Below are positions 44,753 through 56,227 of a stretch of 64,000 nucleotides of DNA, piece after piece. The stretch spans positions 1 through 64,000 of the forward strand of contig JAEZFD010000059.1 of assembly GCA_023417655.1 (NCBI GenBank), in the 5' to 3' direction. Under the pieces are notes generated by a model. The model saw nothing but the letters and a program-made list of their open reading frames with translations, had not been told where the DNA came from and did no database searches. Within the stretch, counting starts at the first letter, position 1; each line of letters starts with the position of its first letter. Origin of the DNA: Planctomycetota bacterium. GTDB lineage: Bacteria; Planctomycetota; Planctomycetia; Planctomycetales; Planctomycetaceae. The position numbers and the translations under genes were made by a program.

Positions 44753-45775
44753 CTAGATTTCGTCGACTTCGATTTCCCGCAGAAATTTGGCGGCATCTTC
44801 GGGAGGAACCGGGTTGATGTAAAACCCGCTTCCCCATTCGAAGCCGGCAATTCGGCTCAGTCGCGGGAAAATCTCGATATGCCAGCGGTAATGCGGCAGA
44901 TCCTGATGAGAGAATGGGGCCGAGTGCAGGACGTAGTTGTACGGGGGATCGTCAAGTCCGATTTCCAGTTTGGAAAGGACTGTTTTCATCACGCTCCCGA
45001 GATCCTCGATCATCTGCTTCGTGATGTTTTCGTAGTGGCTCGAGTGATGTCGGGGGAGAATCCACGTTTCAAACGGGAAGCGGCTGGCATAAGGACAGAA
45101 CACGACGAAGTGATCCGTCTCCAGCACGATTCGCTTTTCGGTGGCGAGCTCTTGCTGGATCATGTCCTCGAAGATGCAGCGACCGCGATAGTCGTAGAAT
45201 TCACGGGCTCCTTCGAGTTCTTCCTGAATGGTGATCGGAACAATCGGGGTGACAATCAGCTGGGAATGGCTGTGGTCGAGCGAAGCCCCCGCACGAGTTC
45301 CCTTGTTCTTGAAAATCAGTCCATGAACCAGGCGGTGATCCCGCTTCAGGTCCACAAGACGGTCACGGTATACCCAAAGAACTTCACGAATGTTCTCAAC
45401 GGACAGCCGCGACATATTCGTTTCGCGGTGGGGGCACTCGACAATGACTTCATGAGCGCCGACAGCGTTCATTTTGTCATAGATCCCTTCTCCGCGTTTC
45501 TCGAGAGAGCCTTCAACCCGTACAGCAGGAAACTTGTTCGGAATGACACGAACGCGCCAGCCGGGACCGTTGGGAGCCCCGCCATCGCGATAAGCGAGAA
45601 TTTCCGGTGTTGTCGCGTCTTCGTTTCCGGCCAGGAACGGGTCGAATGAATCGAGATCGATTTCGCCGTTATCGACGAGGGTTTGGGGACGGCTCAGCCG
45701 TTCAGGAGCGATGATGACCCAGCGTCCAACGATGGGGTCTTTGCGAAGTTCCTGTCTCGTCTCGGAAGTGGACAT
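44753..45775 (-). CDS. galT: Galactose-1-phosphate uridylyltransferase family
   Basis: 340 residues from the ATG at 45775, which has a gaggaa site; an upstream frame to 45901 has no family character. HIT-fold nucleotidyltransferase: ELRKDPIVGRWVIIAPERL start, RVIPNKFPAVRVEG, GAHEVIVECPHRE, GLIFKNKGTRAGASLDHSHSQL with the catalytic His-Ser-His, CPYASRFPFETWILPRHH, and YNYVLHSAP. It swaps UMP between UDP-glucose and galactose-1-phosphate in the Leloir route; related bacterial enzymes act on other sugar phosphates or as ADP-transferring forms. No galK or galE is near, so the galactose role is probable rather than certain. Confidence 0.9.
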   Translation of the reverse strand: MSTSETRQELRKDPIVGRWVIIAPERLSRPQTLVDNGEIDLDSFDPFLAGNEDATTPEILAYRDGGAPNGPGWRVRVIPNKFPAVRVEGSLEKRGEGIYDKMNAVGAHEVIVECPHRETNMSRLSVENIREVLWVYRDRLVDLKRDHRLVHGLIFKNKGTRAGASLDHSHSQLIVTPIVPITIQEELEGAREFYDYRGRCIFEDMIQQELATEKRIVLETDHFVVFCPYASRFPFETWILPRHHSSHYENITKQMIEDLGSVMKTVLSKLEIGLDDPPYNYVLHSAPFSHQDLPHYRWHIEIFPRLSRIAGFEWGSGFYINPVPPEDAAKFLREIEVDEI

Positions 45776-45965
45776 CAAATTCCTCAATGAAACTTCGCCC
45801 GGCGTTCTCGCCTTTCCGGACGACATGCTGACATCGAAAGAGCGCAGCGCTGCACAGCTTCCGTCCTCTGTCTTCAGTCTCGGGGCTGAAGAACCGAACA
45901 CAGGTTAAACAACATGCAAGAGGTGTCTCAACCCGATTCGAACGGAAGAGAGGAAGTTCCCCAAC

Positions 45966-46001
45966 AAAAACGCGTGTCAGAATCTGGGATTCTGACACGC
46001 G
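45966..46001 (-). terminator. Strong intrinsic terminator of the cytochrome gene
   Basis: 13-base perfect arms (45971-45983 and 45989-46001) around a 5-base loop; on the minus strand ttttt follows. It lies about 70 bases after the stop of the c-type cytochrome gene. Confidence 0.92.
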
Positions 46002-46068
46002 CAGGACATTCAGCCGTTTCTTGGAGTGAATTTACCGCCGAGTGATCGGGCAGATTCACCCTTTGAAA

Positions 46069-46440
46069 TTACGGTGCAGCCTTTGGCAGTTTGCCTTCCT
46101 TCAGCAGTTCGCCGTAGGTCTTGTCGCTTCCGGCATCCTTCTTGGATTCGATCTTGCCGTAAGCTTCGGTGATCTTCTCGGAGTCTTTGACGTTCTTGGC
46201 ACCCAGGGCTGAACCCAGAGCCTTGCCGTAGTCGCTGACAACCTTCTTGTTCTTGCCACCTTCGCCGTGGCAGACACCGCACTTCAGCTCAGTCGCCTGA
46301 GCCTTGATCTGTTCGTTTTCGCCGTACTTGGCCGTAAACGCCTTCAGGTAGTCAGGACGAGCTGAAGCCTCACGTGGTGCAGCGACGCACATCAGCGATG
46401 CCACAGCGCAGAGCGCCATCACAGAACCCAGTTTCTTCAT
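46069..46440 (-). CDS. Small exported c-type cytochrome-like protein
   Basis: 123 residues. Signal peptide at about 1-27 (SVMALCAVASLMCVAA, cut near ASA). One haem-binding CGVCHG (Cys54, Cys57, His58) is followed by a Lys-rich helical region. The sixth haem ligand is not obvious; a Met or His is lacking after the haem motif, so the haem may be high-spin or His/other-ligated. Members of this planctomycete group are small electron carriers or partners of exported oxidoreductases, but none is adjacent here. A set of G-runs (46476-46532) lies just upstream of the start. Confidence 0.85.
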   Translation of the reverse strand: MKKLGSVMALCAVASLMCVAAPREASARPDYLKAFTAKYGENEQIKAQATELKCGVCHGEGGKNKKVVSDYGKALGSALGAKNVKDSEKITEAYGKIESKKDAGSDKTYGELLKEGKLPKAAP

Positions 46441-46921
46441 TCGACTTCTCCAAAATCGCAGTTGACGACATCAGTGGGGGGACGGCGGAATGTCTGCCTG
46501 GCGGGGGGAAACGAAGCTCACTGGTGGGGGGGCGAACCGAGTTCAAACCCGGCGAAATGCCGAGCGAACACTTTTTCTTCACCCAACCGATGGAGAATTG
46601 GGCTTCCCTCTGGACGGTTCAGGTGGATCACTTCGACAATTTGGCACAGTCCCTGTTAAGGCACCGTCGTTGACACTTGATTAGAATTCGCCGATGGGTG
46701 GCTGTCAACGGAAGGATTTCACAGCGCCCTTGCATTCTTTGGGAAAGTGCACAACTTCACATCCCGCTGGCACACTGATTTGCGGGGATCTCCTTCTCTG
46801 TGCGTGAGTGAACATAACTCACGTTGGTGCATTCGGTTCGACGACACCTGAAACGCAAACGGACAGGTGGAAATCTCATTCCACCTGTCCGACAAATCTC
46901 GACTGGCCATACCGAGAAGGA
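46441..46921. other. Intergenic region with poly-G runs and a terminator
   Basis: About 480 bases without a gene. Three runs of six to seven G (46476-46481, 46503-46508, 46526-46532) lie within 60 bases upstream of the cytochrome start. The terminator of speA is at 46847-46890. Promoters for the cytochrome gene are presumably between about 46535 and 46800. Confidence 0.5.
46847..46890 (-). terminator. Intrinsic terminator of speA
   Basis: Perfect 11-base arms (ggacaggtgga 46861-46871, tccacctgtcc 46880-46890) with an 8-base loop. On the minus strand the stem is followed by gtttgcgttt. It lies 32 bases past the speA stop. Confidence 0.75.
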
Positions 46922-48838
46922 TCAGACCTCCCGGGCTCCTTCCAGATAGGTGTATCCCATCAGGCTTTCTTCATATGTTCGCACGAAATGTCCCGCCTGC
47001 TGATTGTCGATACGACCTTGGCGGACAGCGTTTTCGACGTGGACCTGAACTTTGTCCATCAGGTCCTTCCCTTTGTACTGCACATAGTCCAGCACTTCGT
47101 AGATCGTTTCACCCTTGATGATCGTTTCGAGAACGACTTCGCCATCACGGATATCCACGTGGACAGTGTTGGTGTCCCCGAAGAGGTTGTGCAGGTCGCC
47201 AAGGATTTCCTGATAGGCTCCGATGAGGAAGGCTGCGAGGTAATAAGGCTCGTGCTTGTACTCATGCAGAATGAGTGTTTTCTTCACATCACGGCGGTCA
47301 ATGAAGGTGTCGATCTTTCCGTCGGAATCGCAGGTGATATCGCAGAGCACCGCATGGCGCGTCGGCTGCTCCTTCAGGCGATGAATCGGCATCACTGGAA
47401 AGAGCTGTTTAATCGCCCAGCTGTCGGGCATGGACTGGAACAGTGAGAAGTTGCAGAAGAAGAGATCTGACAGCATCCGGTCGAGCCCCTGAAGGTCGTC
47501 CGGAACGTATTCCATCTCGGCGGTCAGCTTGTGGATCTTGTGGCAGATCGCAAAGAACAGGTTCTCTGCGAGGACCCGCTGTTCAAGCGGAAGGTAACCT
47601 GTGCTGAACAGATTCATTGCCATATCGAGCGCCTGCTGGGCGTCGTGATAGCTTTCAAGCGCTGTTCGCGGCGTCACCCCCTGGTAGGTTCCCCAGAGGT
47701 CATGCAGCGGCTGCTCGTGTGTTTCCGGAATGCTGGATGGCAGCTCGGAGAGTTCACCCTGGTGGGTCACTCCCAGCGTGCCGAAGACCAGCACACTGTG
47801 GAACGCTGCGACGGCTCGTCCGCTCTCGGAAATGATGGTGGGATGCGGGACGCCTGCCTCATCACACACAGTCTGAGTGTGGTGTACGACGTCGTTGGCA
47901 TATTCCTGCAGCGTGTAGTTCATGCTGGACTGGAAGTTCGTCTGAGAGCCGTCATAGTCGACTCCCAGCCCGCCGCCGACGTCCATGTACTCCAGACCGG
48001 CACCGCGGCGGCGCAGGTCGACATAGACCCGAACAGCTTCGTTGATGGCGGCTTTGACCTGACGGATGTTGGTAATCTGGCTGCCGAGGTGGAAGTGAAG
48101 CAGCTTGAAGCAATCGGACATGCCTTTGCTTTCGAGCAGCTCGATTCCCTTGAGGATCTCGCTGACGGTCAGACCGAACTTCGAGCGATATCCGCCTGAA
48201 GACTGCCAACGACCGGCTCCGCGGGCAGCGAGCTTCACCCGCATCCCGATCATGGGACGCACACCCACTTTGCTGGCGAACGCGATGACCCGTTCCAGTT
48301 CGGAATACTTTTCAACCACCGGGATCACGGTGCGGCCGATTTTGGTGGCCAGCATTGCCATCTCGATGAATTCGTCATCCTTGAAGCCGTTGCAGATGAT
48401 CGGCATGTGCGGCTCTGCCATCGCAATTACTGCGAGGAGTTCCGGCTTGCTACCGGCCTCGAGCCCAAAGCCGTAATCCCGACCATACTCGATGATCTTT
48501 TCTACGACTTCTCGCTGCTGGTTCACCTTGATGGGGTAAACGCAGGAGTACTTTCCTTTGTAGTCGTGGTCTTTGATGGCCTTCGCGAATGCATCGTGCA
48601 TGTCGCGCAGGCGTTCTTTCAGGATGCCGTTGAAACGGATCAGCACCGGCAGATCGAGTCCGCGGGCCTGCAGGCGATCAACGAGTTCTTTCAGGTCGAT
48701 CGCCTGGTTCGGATCCCGGTTCGGCCGCACGACCACATGACCATCTTTCGAAACGGAAAAGAATCCGTTCCCCCAGCGATCAACTTCGTACAGATCGACT
48801 GAGTCGGCCAATGTCCACGAGCTGGCAGGTTCAATCAT
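46922..48838 (-). CDS. speA: Biosynthetic arginine decarboxylase
   Basis: 638 residues, the normal size for SpeA. It removes CO2 from arginine to give agmatine, the first step of one polyamine route, using PLP. The Lys that binds PLP is in CVYPIKVNQQREVVEKI; the alanine-racemase-like barrel continues with FGLEAGSKPELLA, FKLLHFHLGSQI, YMDVGGGLGVDYDGS and a late C-terminal SMPDSWAIKQLFPVMPIHRL with CDITCDSDGKID. No speB or other polyamine gene is adjacent. It has its own terminator and is divergent from purC across 264 bases. Confidence 0.96.
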   Translation of the reverse strand: MIEPASSWTLADSVDLYEVDRWGNGFFSVSKDGHVVVRPNRDPNQAIDLKELVDRLQARGLDLPVLIRFNGILKERLRDMHDAFAKAIKDHDYKGKYSCVYPIKVNQQREVVEKIIEYGRDYGFGLEAGSKPELLAVIAMAEPHMPIICNGFKDDEFIEMAMLATKIGRTVIPVVEKYSELERVIAFASKVGVRPMIGMRVKLAARGAGRWQSSGGYRSKFGLTVSEILKGIELLESKGMSDCFKLLHFHLGSQITNIRQVKAAINEAVRVYVDLRRRGAGLEYMDVGGGLGVDYDGSQTNFQSSMNYTLQEYANDVVHHTQTVCDEAGVPHPTIISESGRAVAAFHSVLVFGTLGVTHQGELSELPSSIPETHEQPLHDLWGTYQGVTPRTALESYHDAQQALDMAMNLFSTGYLPLEQRVLAENLFFAICHKIHKLTAEMEYVPDDLQGLDRMLSDLFFCNFSLFQSMPDSWAIKQLFPVMPIHRLKEQPTRHAVLCDITCDSDGKIDTFIDRRDVKKTLILHEYKHEPYYLAAFLIGAYQEILGDLHNLFGDTNTVHVDIRDGEVVLETIIKGETIYEVLDYVQYKGKDLMDKVQVHVENAVRQGRIDNQQAGHFVRTYEESLMGYTYLEGAREV

Positions 48839-49102
48839 CGCAGCGGCAACTTCTTGTAAATTCAGAAACCGGGTCCAAATCAGAATCGAGCATTGTTTCC
48901 AAACCGGCCACGTTCGGAAAGGATGGAATCTGAATTTTTCAGGAAAGTCTCAGGCGGGAGAGCATGATTCTCTTTAGAGGGGCAGGACGGCGCAGAGTGC
49001 TGCAGGAAAGACGAGTTCACCAGAGAGTGTTACACTGCGGCTCACCTGATTTGTAAAGACATTGTCTATACACCGTCACCGCATCTGCTGGAAACCTGCG
49101 TC

Positions 49103-49981
49103 ATGGCTGCCTTGCTTGAATCGACACTCACCGGAATTCCTGTCAAACGTGGGAAAGTACGCGATGTGTACGATTTTGGCGATCGTCTGCTGCTGGTTGC
49201 CACAGATCGGATCAGCGCATTCGACTGGATTCTCCCGGTTGGCATCCCTGACAAGGGACGCATTCTCACCCAGATCAGTCAGTTCTGGTTCGACTTCCTG
49301 CAGGTGAATGATCACTTGCTGAGTCTCGACGTGACGACATTGCCGCTTCCTGCTGATGCTGATGTCGCTGCACTGCAGGGGCGATCGATGGTTGTTCGTA
49401 AGACTGAAGTGGTCCCGATTGAGTGTGTCGTCCGTGGCTATCTCGCGGGTTCCGGGTGGAAGGAATACCGCAGCGAAGGGACACTGGCTGGCGAACGTCT
49501 CCCTTCAGGGCTGCGTGAATGCGATCAGCTCCCTGCGCCCCAGTTCACTCCGGCTACCAAAGCGGAATCGGGACACGATGAAAACATTTCCATTGCGGAA
49601 ATGGAAAATCTGGTTGGAGCCGAACTGGCTGACGATCTGCAGACACTGAGCCTTGGTATCTATGAACGTGCCGCAGCAGCTGCCCGCGAACGGGGAATCA
49701 TCATTGCTGATACGAAGTTCGAGTTTGGGCTGGTCGGCAATGAGATCGTGCTGATCGACGAAGTGCTCACTCCTGACAGCTCACGCTTCTGGCCGGCCGA
49801 CCTGTATGCCCCGGGGCGGAACCAGCCCTCCTTCGACAAGCAGTTCGTCCGCGATTGGTTGGAAACGACGGACTGGGACAAGAACAGTCCTCCGCCTGTC
49901 CCTCCTGAAGAGATCGTTTCCAAGACCCGGGAGAAGTACATCGAGGCGTTTGAGCGTCTCTCCGGGCGAACCATTTCCTGA
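49103..49981 (+). CDS. purC: SAICAR synthetase (purine biosynthesis)
   Basis: 292 residues, the longer bacterial/eukaryote-like type. It joins CAIR and aspartate with ATP to make SAICAR. Motifs are GKVRDVYDFGDRLLLVATDRISAFD near the start, VECVVRGYLAGSGWKEY, TPATKAESGHDENIS, and IIIADTKFEFGLVGNEIVLIDEVLTPDSSRFWP. A possible alternative start lies upstream only in another frame. It is divergent from speA and followed by a pyrimidine run (tctctctactctctctc, 49985-50003). Confidence 0.96.
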   Translation: MAALLESTLTGIPVKRGKVRDVYDFGDRLLLVATDRISAFDWILPVGIPDKGRILTQISQFWFDFLQVNDHLLSLDVTTLPLPADADVAALQGRSMVVRKTEVVPIECVVRGYLAGSGWKEYRSEGTLAGERLPSGLRECDQLPAPQFTPATKAESGHDENISIAEMENLVGAELADDLQTLSLGIYERAAAAARERGIIIADTKFEFGLVGNEIVLIDEVLTPDSSRFWPADLYAPGRNQPSFDKQFVRDWLETTDWDKNSPPPVPPEEIVSKTREKYIEAFERLSGRTIS

Positions 49982-50621
49982 TTCCGTCTCTCTACTCTCT
50001 CTCTCAATCATGTTCACTGGATCGGAGAGATCCGGAATGTCGTCGCTGCGCCTGACGAGCACCCCGCTGAAATTCGGAGGCGGCACTCGTTTAAACGCAA
50101 TTCGCACTCCCCCATGTTCGTGCGATACGCATCTCGACGGATGAAAACCTCCATTCCGCGTGACGGAACCGGGCAAACAAAAGCAATGGGCTTTCGGAGC
50201 CGGAAAGTTCGCTGGATCACCGGCTCGCCGACTTCAGAAAAGTCCCAAATACCAACTGTCCAGGTTGTTTTAGGGGGGCTATGCTGAGGGAGCGGGTCAG
50301 GACTGTCAGGGCGACATGTACGATCCTGTCGTGAAGGTCGTCCCTGCAAACCCTGCGGTCTTGGCAGACATTCAAGTTATTTCCGCTCAATTGGTTGCGA
50401 CGTTCAGAGTTCTCGCGAACTCGCTTCGGGAAATTTGACTGCGCTTGACTGCGGTGTAGAGTTGCCGGGGCGAATGCGAGGTTCCAGCCGACTTTGGGAT
50501 CGAAACGTTTGTCCACTTGTCCGGACTTCCTTCGGATGAAACAAATCGGAAGGCAACACCGCGCCTTGGGAACCGTTTTTCCGTTCCCTGCAACGTGTTG
50601 AACTTCGCTCACATCATCGGG
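49982..50621. other. Long region upstream of dnaG with a promoter
   Basis: About 640 bases, no supported gene. The left end has a pyrimidine run and a ggatc/gatcc hairpin. A promoter-like pair lies at 50435-50462. Close to dnaG, gggaac/gttccc form a small stem around an cgtttttcc loop near 50570-50590. Confidence 0.5.
50435..50462 (+). promoter_or_regulatory. Probable promoter of dnaG-rpoD
   Basis: TTGACT (50435-50440), 16-base spacer, TAGAGT (50457-50462), about 160 bases before the dnaG ATG. TTGACT recurs inside the spacer (cttgact), so a second overlapping -35 is possible. Confidence 0.5.
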
Positions 50622-52520
50622 ATGACAGTGGCAGCACCTTCCTCACAAGAATTCCGAGAAACTGTCCGTTCTCAGACGGATCTCGTGAGTCTGATCGGGG
50701 AATCGATTTCGCTGCAGCCACGTAACGGTGGGCGCCTCTTTGTCGGGCTGTGTCCCTTCCATGATGACAGTAACCCTTCTCTGAACGTCTACCCTGATCG
50801 TCAGACGTTCCGGTGCTGGTCGTGCCAAACCGGGGGCGACTGTTTCACATTCCTGATGAAACGTGAGAAGGTCACATTCCCTGAAGCCCTCGAGTTGCTG
50901 GCTCGCCGGGCAAACGTGCCTATTCCGCAGACATTCGCTCGTTCGACTCCTGAACAGGACATGTCGAGGGCAAAAATTTTCGAAGTTTTGCAGTGGGCCG
51001 AAAATGAGTTCCATCACTTCCTGATGACTCAGCCTGCTGCTGCTGAAGCGAGGAAGTATCTGACAGGCCGGGGCTTCACCGAAGACATCATCAAAAGGTA
51101 CAAGCTGGGTTTTCATCCCGACGACTGGACCTGGCTGGTCAAGCGGGCGGAATCGCGCTATCCAACCAAGCTGCTGCTGGATGCTAAGCTCATCGGTCAG
51201 AAAGAGGGCCGGTTCTATGATTACTTCGTGAACCGGGTGCTGTTTCCGATTCACAATGAACGTGGCCAGCCGGTCTCGTTTGGAGGCCGTGTACTTCCGG
51301 GAAGTCAGGACTCTGCCAAGTACTGGAACGGTCCGGAAAGCACCGTCTTCCACAAGAGCCGGTTGCTTTACGCAATTGACTACGCCCGGGACTTCATCAA
51401 ACGCGCGAATGAGCAGGTGATTGTCGTCGAAGGCTATACGGATTGCCTGACCTGTCATCAGTACGGAATCGGCAATGTCGTCGCCACGCTGGGGACCGCG
51501 TTAACTGATTCCCACGTCACCGCCTTAAAGCGTTACGCAAAGCAGGTGGTCCTGGTATTTGATGGCGATCGTGCCGGGCAAGACGCGGCGAAAAAAGCAG
51601 TCGAACGCTTTCTTGCACAGGACGTTGAGCTGCGGATCCTGTCACTTCCGGAAAATCTCGACCCCGCCGAATTTCTGCAGGCATACAATGCCGAAGAGTT
51701 CTTGAGAAGGGTGAGTGAAGCACCTGAAGCATGGGAGTTTTATTTTCGAGCTACCCGCGCCCGAAACGGAGGAATGACCGTCACTTCTCGCCAGCGGATT
51801 CTGGAAGAGATGGTCAGTCTGTTGGCGAAGGTCCCGGGGATTGAGGGGACTCTGCGGGAAGGAATGCTGGTTGCAAATCTTGCACTTCGATTGCAAGTTC
51901 CAGACACGGCCGTCTGGGAAGTCCTTCAAGCAGCTCGCGGCGACAGTGAGCCTCGACTGAGTTCTGAAGGAATGACGTGGGAAAACGAAGAAAAGTCACG
52001 TGAAATCAGCCGTATCCTGAAGCAGGACTTCACTCGCCTCGAACGAGTGGAATACGACTTGCTAGAGCATGTCCTGGCAGCACCAGAGACCGTTCATCTG
52101 GTCTCCCGTGCCCTGTTCGATACGGCTTTGAAGAATGAAGTCCTCCGATCAATTCTGGACCTGTGTTTGTGGGAAGCAGAAGAGCATGGAGAACTGAACC
52201 TGGCTGGATTGCTGGGGCGGGTGGAAGACCCGGAATTGAAAAGTCTGCTCGTCTGGATGGATGAACAGGCTGTAGCGAAAGGTCTCGCTGAGAAGTTGCG
52301 TGACGGGGGATCTGACGAAGAGGGATGTCCGCACTTGCTGACACAGGCATTCAAACGCCTGCAATGGTGTCGGGAGGAGCAGAACCAGTCTCTCATCGCC
52401 GGACAACTGGCACTGAAAACAAGCGGGTCAGGCCGGCTGGACGATGCCACGGAAGAAGCATTGTTGGCTCAGGCCGCCGAGTTTCATCGAAAACGCGCAA
52501 ATCAACGGACGTCCGTATAG
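50622..52520 (+). CDS. dnaG: DNA primase
   Basis: 632 residues from the ATG at 50622; longer starts add no family sequence. DnaG makes the RNA primers for replication. The N-terminal zinc finger is intact (GLCPFHDD...FRCWSCQTGGD, a C-H-C-C set at about 43-68). The RNA polymerase domain has GRGFTEDIIKRYKLG and FPIHNERGQPVSFGGRVL; the Toprim core has VIVVEGYTDCL and VLVFDGDRAGQDAA. The C-terminal helicase-binding part is helical and less conserved. It is followed 37 bases later by rpoD, the classical dnaG-rpoD pairing of the macromolecular synthesis operon; rpsU is not upstream. Confidence 0.96.
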   Translation: MTVAAPSSQEFRETVRSQTDLVSLIGESISLQPRNGGRLFVGLCPFHDDSNPSLNVYPDRQTFRCWSCQTGGDCFTFLMKREKVTFPEALELLARRANVPIPQTFARSTPEQDMSRAKIFEVLQWAENEFHHFLMTQPAAAEARKYLTGRGFTEDIIKRYKLGFHPDDWTWLVKRAESRYPTKLLLDAKLIGQKEGRFYDYFVNRVLFPIHNERGQPVSFGGRVLPGSQDSAKYWNGPESTVFHKSRLLYAIDYARDFIKRANEQVIVVEGYTDCLTCHQYGIGNVVATLGTALTDSHVTALKRYAKQVVLVFDGDRAGQDAAKKAVERFLAQDVELRILSLPENLDPAEFLQAYNAEEFLRRVSEAPEAWEFYFRATRARNGGMTVTSRQRILEEMVSLLAKVPGIEGTLREGMLVANLALRLQVPDTAVWEVLQAARGDSEPRLSSEGMTWENEEKSREISRILKQDFTRLERVEYDLLEHVLAAPETVHLVSRALFDTALKNEVLRSILDLCLWEAEEHGELNLAGLLGRVEDPELKSLLVWMDEQAVAKGLAEKLRDGGSDEEGCPHLLTQAFKRLQWCREEQNQSLIAGQLALKTSGSGRLDDATEEALLAQAAEFHRKRANQRTSV

Positions 52521-52557
52521 ACCGGTTGCGACAACCTGTCAGGGGAGAGACCAGAGC

Positions 52558-54240
<1,683 letters not shown>

Positions 54241-54280
54241 ACCGAGTCCTCTCGCAGTCGTGAGCGACTCGAATGATCAG

Positions 54281-54341
54281 GAGCCATGTGCCGGACCAAA
54301 CTTCGTCCTGCATGTGGCTCTTTCTCTTTCACTTTTTCTTT
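54281..54341 (+). terminator. Terminator downstream of rpoD
   Basis: gagcca (54281-54286) pairs with tggctc (54315-54320), with further ggac/gtcc pairing inside; a T-rich run (tttctctttcactttttcttt) follows. The stem has an internal mismatch. Confidence 0.6.
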
Positions 54342-54510
54342 CACTCGTCACGAGGAACATGACGAGGACGAGGATTCAATACTGGTCGTCGAAGTCACGG
54401 CGGCCGCTTGTTCCTGATGGGGACATCTGAAAGAATTGCCTCGCGCGGTAGGCGACTCGGGTTGCCGTTGATCCTGAATCGTGCTGGCTGGGAATTTGCC
54501 GGAATCTCTG

Positions 54511-55143
54511 ATGTGTGCGAAGCGAATCTCTTTCCCTGATCCTCGTGCGGCGGTCACCAACGACGTGATTGCCGAGCAGATCGAGCGTGGTTCTCGTGTC
54601 CTCGATCTCGGGTGTGGCGACGGAACTCTGCTGGAGAAGCTCCGCGACGATAATGCCTGTCAGGTGTTGGGCGTCGAAAAGGACGAAGAGGCATTTCTGC
54701 AGGCCATCGACCGCGGCATTCCCATTCTGAAGGCCGACCTGAATCGCGGCGGGCTCGATACTCTCCCGGAACACAGCTTCGATTATGCGGTGCTGATCCA
54801 GACCTTGCAGCAAATCGGGCGACCGCTCGAACTGTTGCATGATCTGTTTCGGATCGCCCGGCGCATTCTGGTCGTGGTTCCCAACTTCGGGCATTGGAGA
54901 ATCCGGCTGCAGGTCAGTCTGCAGGGGCGGGCTCCTGTGACGGATGACCTTCCCTACGAATGGTACGAATCGCCCAACGTTCACTTTCTGTCGATGGTCG
55001 ACTTCCGCGAGTTGGCCCGACGCGGCAATTTTCACATCGTCAAAGAAATCCCCCTCATTGGGGATCGGGCCGTCGATCGAGCGGCATTCGCGAATCTGCG
55101 AGCCCACAGCGCGCTCTATGTCCTCGAACGAGCTGGCGAATAG
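54511..55143 (+). CDS. metW: Methyltransferase MetW
   Basis: 210 residues from the ATG at 54511; an upstream GTG at 54481 is possible. The S-adenosylmethionine pocket is RVLDLGCGDGTLLEKL, then VLGVEKDEEAF and FDYAVLIQTLQQIGRP, VVVPNFGHWRIRLQV and a C-terminal AHSALYVLE, the pattern of MetW. MetW often partners with MetX in methionine synthesis, but no metX is adjacent here. The protein may therefore act with a distant MetX or in another methyl transfer. Confidence 0.88.
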   Translation: MCAKRISFPDPRAAVTNDVIAEQIERGSRVLDLGCGDGTLLEKLRDDNACQVLGVEKDEEAFLQAIDRGIPILKADLNRGGLDTLPEHSFDYAVLIQTLQQIGRPLELLHDLFRIARRILVVVPNFGHWRIRLQVSLQGRAPVTDDLPYEWYESPNVHFLSMVDFRELARRGNFHIVKEIPLIGDRAVDRAAFANLRAHSALYVLERAGE

Positions 55144-55177
55144 CGGTCACGGTGCGTGACTTGATGCCTCGCCCGGT

Positions 55178-56146
55178 TCAGCTGTCGTCCGCTGGGGGAG
55201 CAGGGTGAATCACACGACTCGCTGGTGGGGACTTGTTGACGAGGAAGATGCCAATCGCGACGAGCAGGCCGCCTCCCAGCAGTCCGAGCGAGAGAGCATC
55301 ACCCCGGAGCCAGACTCCGAGAGCGACGCCGACAATCGGGGTGCCGAAGCTGAAGACCGAAACCTGTGACGCCCCGTGTTTCTGTAGCAGAACGGCATTC
55401 GCCCCGAAGCAAAAGCCTGACACGATAAAGCCCGCGAACAGCAGGGCGATCCACGAGGCCGCCGTCATTTGCCCGTAGTTGTGGGTCTCGAGAAGCGGAC
55501 TGGTGATAAAGAACAGTCCGGCTCCGACAACATCATGCCACAGGATCAGAGAACTGGGCGGCATATGCCGCACGCAGGATTTCGTATAGATAATCTTCAC
55601 CGCCAGGATCAGACCACTGAGAGCGAGAATCAAGTCGCCTTGCAGTGTCGGGGTGTCCACCGCTCCGGATTGACCCGGGCCGGTCTCCAGAAAGACCCAG
55701 CAGCAGCCAAACGCAGACAGAAACAGGCCGAGCCACTGGTAGCCCACCAGATAAAGCGAACGGGAAATAAAATGTTCCCAGATCGCGACCCAGAAGATGT
55801 AAGAGTTCACCAGAATCGACGCATGTGAGGTCGTGGATTCAGCGGAGCCGAGATTGAAGGTTCCGATCTGCAGGAACAACAGGACGCCCATCCACCAGAC
55901 CATGCCTAGCTGCGAGCGTCCGACACGCAGCGGCGTGCGGTCATACAGGCACCAGAACAACATGAAGATCGCGGCGAGCGCGAACCGCATTCCGCCGACC
56001 AGCAGCGGCGGGAAGACATCCATGACAAACTGGTTGGAGACAGCGGTCCCGCCCCAGAAGACAGTCGTCAGGAGCGCAAGGGCGACGGACCCCAGTGTCA
56101 TCGGTTGAAAAGCGCGGGAGGAACGGGATTCCGTCGAAGTGGACAT
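55178..56146 (-). CDS. EamA/DMT-family transporter
   Basis: 322 residues from the ATG at 56146; a TTG one codon upstream is an alternative. About ten hydrophobic segments run from residue 18 to 312 in two EamA halves. The first half has LLTTVFWGGTAVSNQFVMD and FALAAIFMLFWCLYD, the second has DLILALSGLILAVKIIYTK, then SVFSFGTPIVGVALGVWLRGD. These transporters export or import small metabolites such as amino acids, but the substrate is not predictable. It is convergent with metW (gap of 34 bases). Confidence 0.9.
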   Translation of the reverse strand: MSTSTESRSSRAFQPMTLGSVALALLTTVFWGGTAVSNQFVMDVFPPLLVGGMRFALAAIFMLFWCLYDRTPLRVGRSQLGMVWWMGVLLFLQIGTFNLGSAESTTSHASILVNSYIFWVAIWEHFISRSLYLVGYQWLGLFLSAFGCCWVFLETGPGQSGAVDTPTLQGDLILALSGLILAVKIIYTKSCVRHMPPSSLILWHDVVGAGLFFITSPLLETHNYGQMTAASWIALLFAGFIVSGFCFGANAVLLQKHGASQVSVFSFGTPIVGVALGVWLRGDALSLGLLGGGLLVAIGIFLVNKSPPASRVIHPAPPADDS

Positions 56147-56227
56147 CAATTAACCGGACTTGGAAATCAGGAACGGGGCCGAGGCAGGCAGCGAGAAATA
56201 TGAACTGACCGAATGAGTGGAGAATGG

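Noticed and set aside
43292..45649. 785-codon open frame on the plus strand
   Set aside because: It runs antisense through aroDE, the following gap and galT, whose frames have clear catalytic motifs. The product has no family character; it is a by-product of codon bias.
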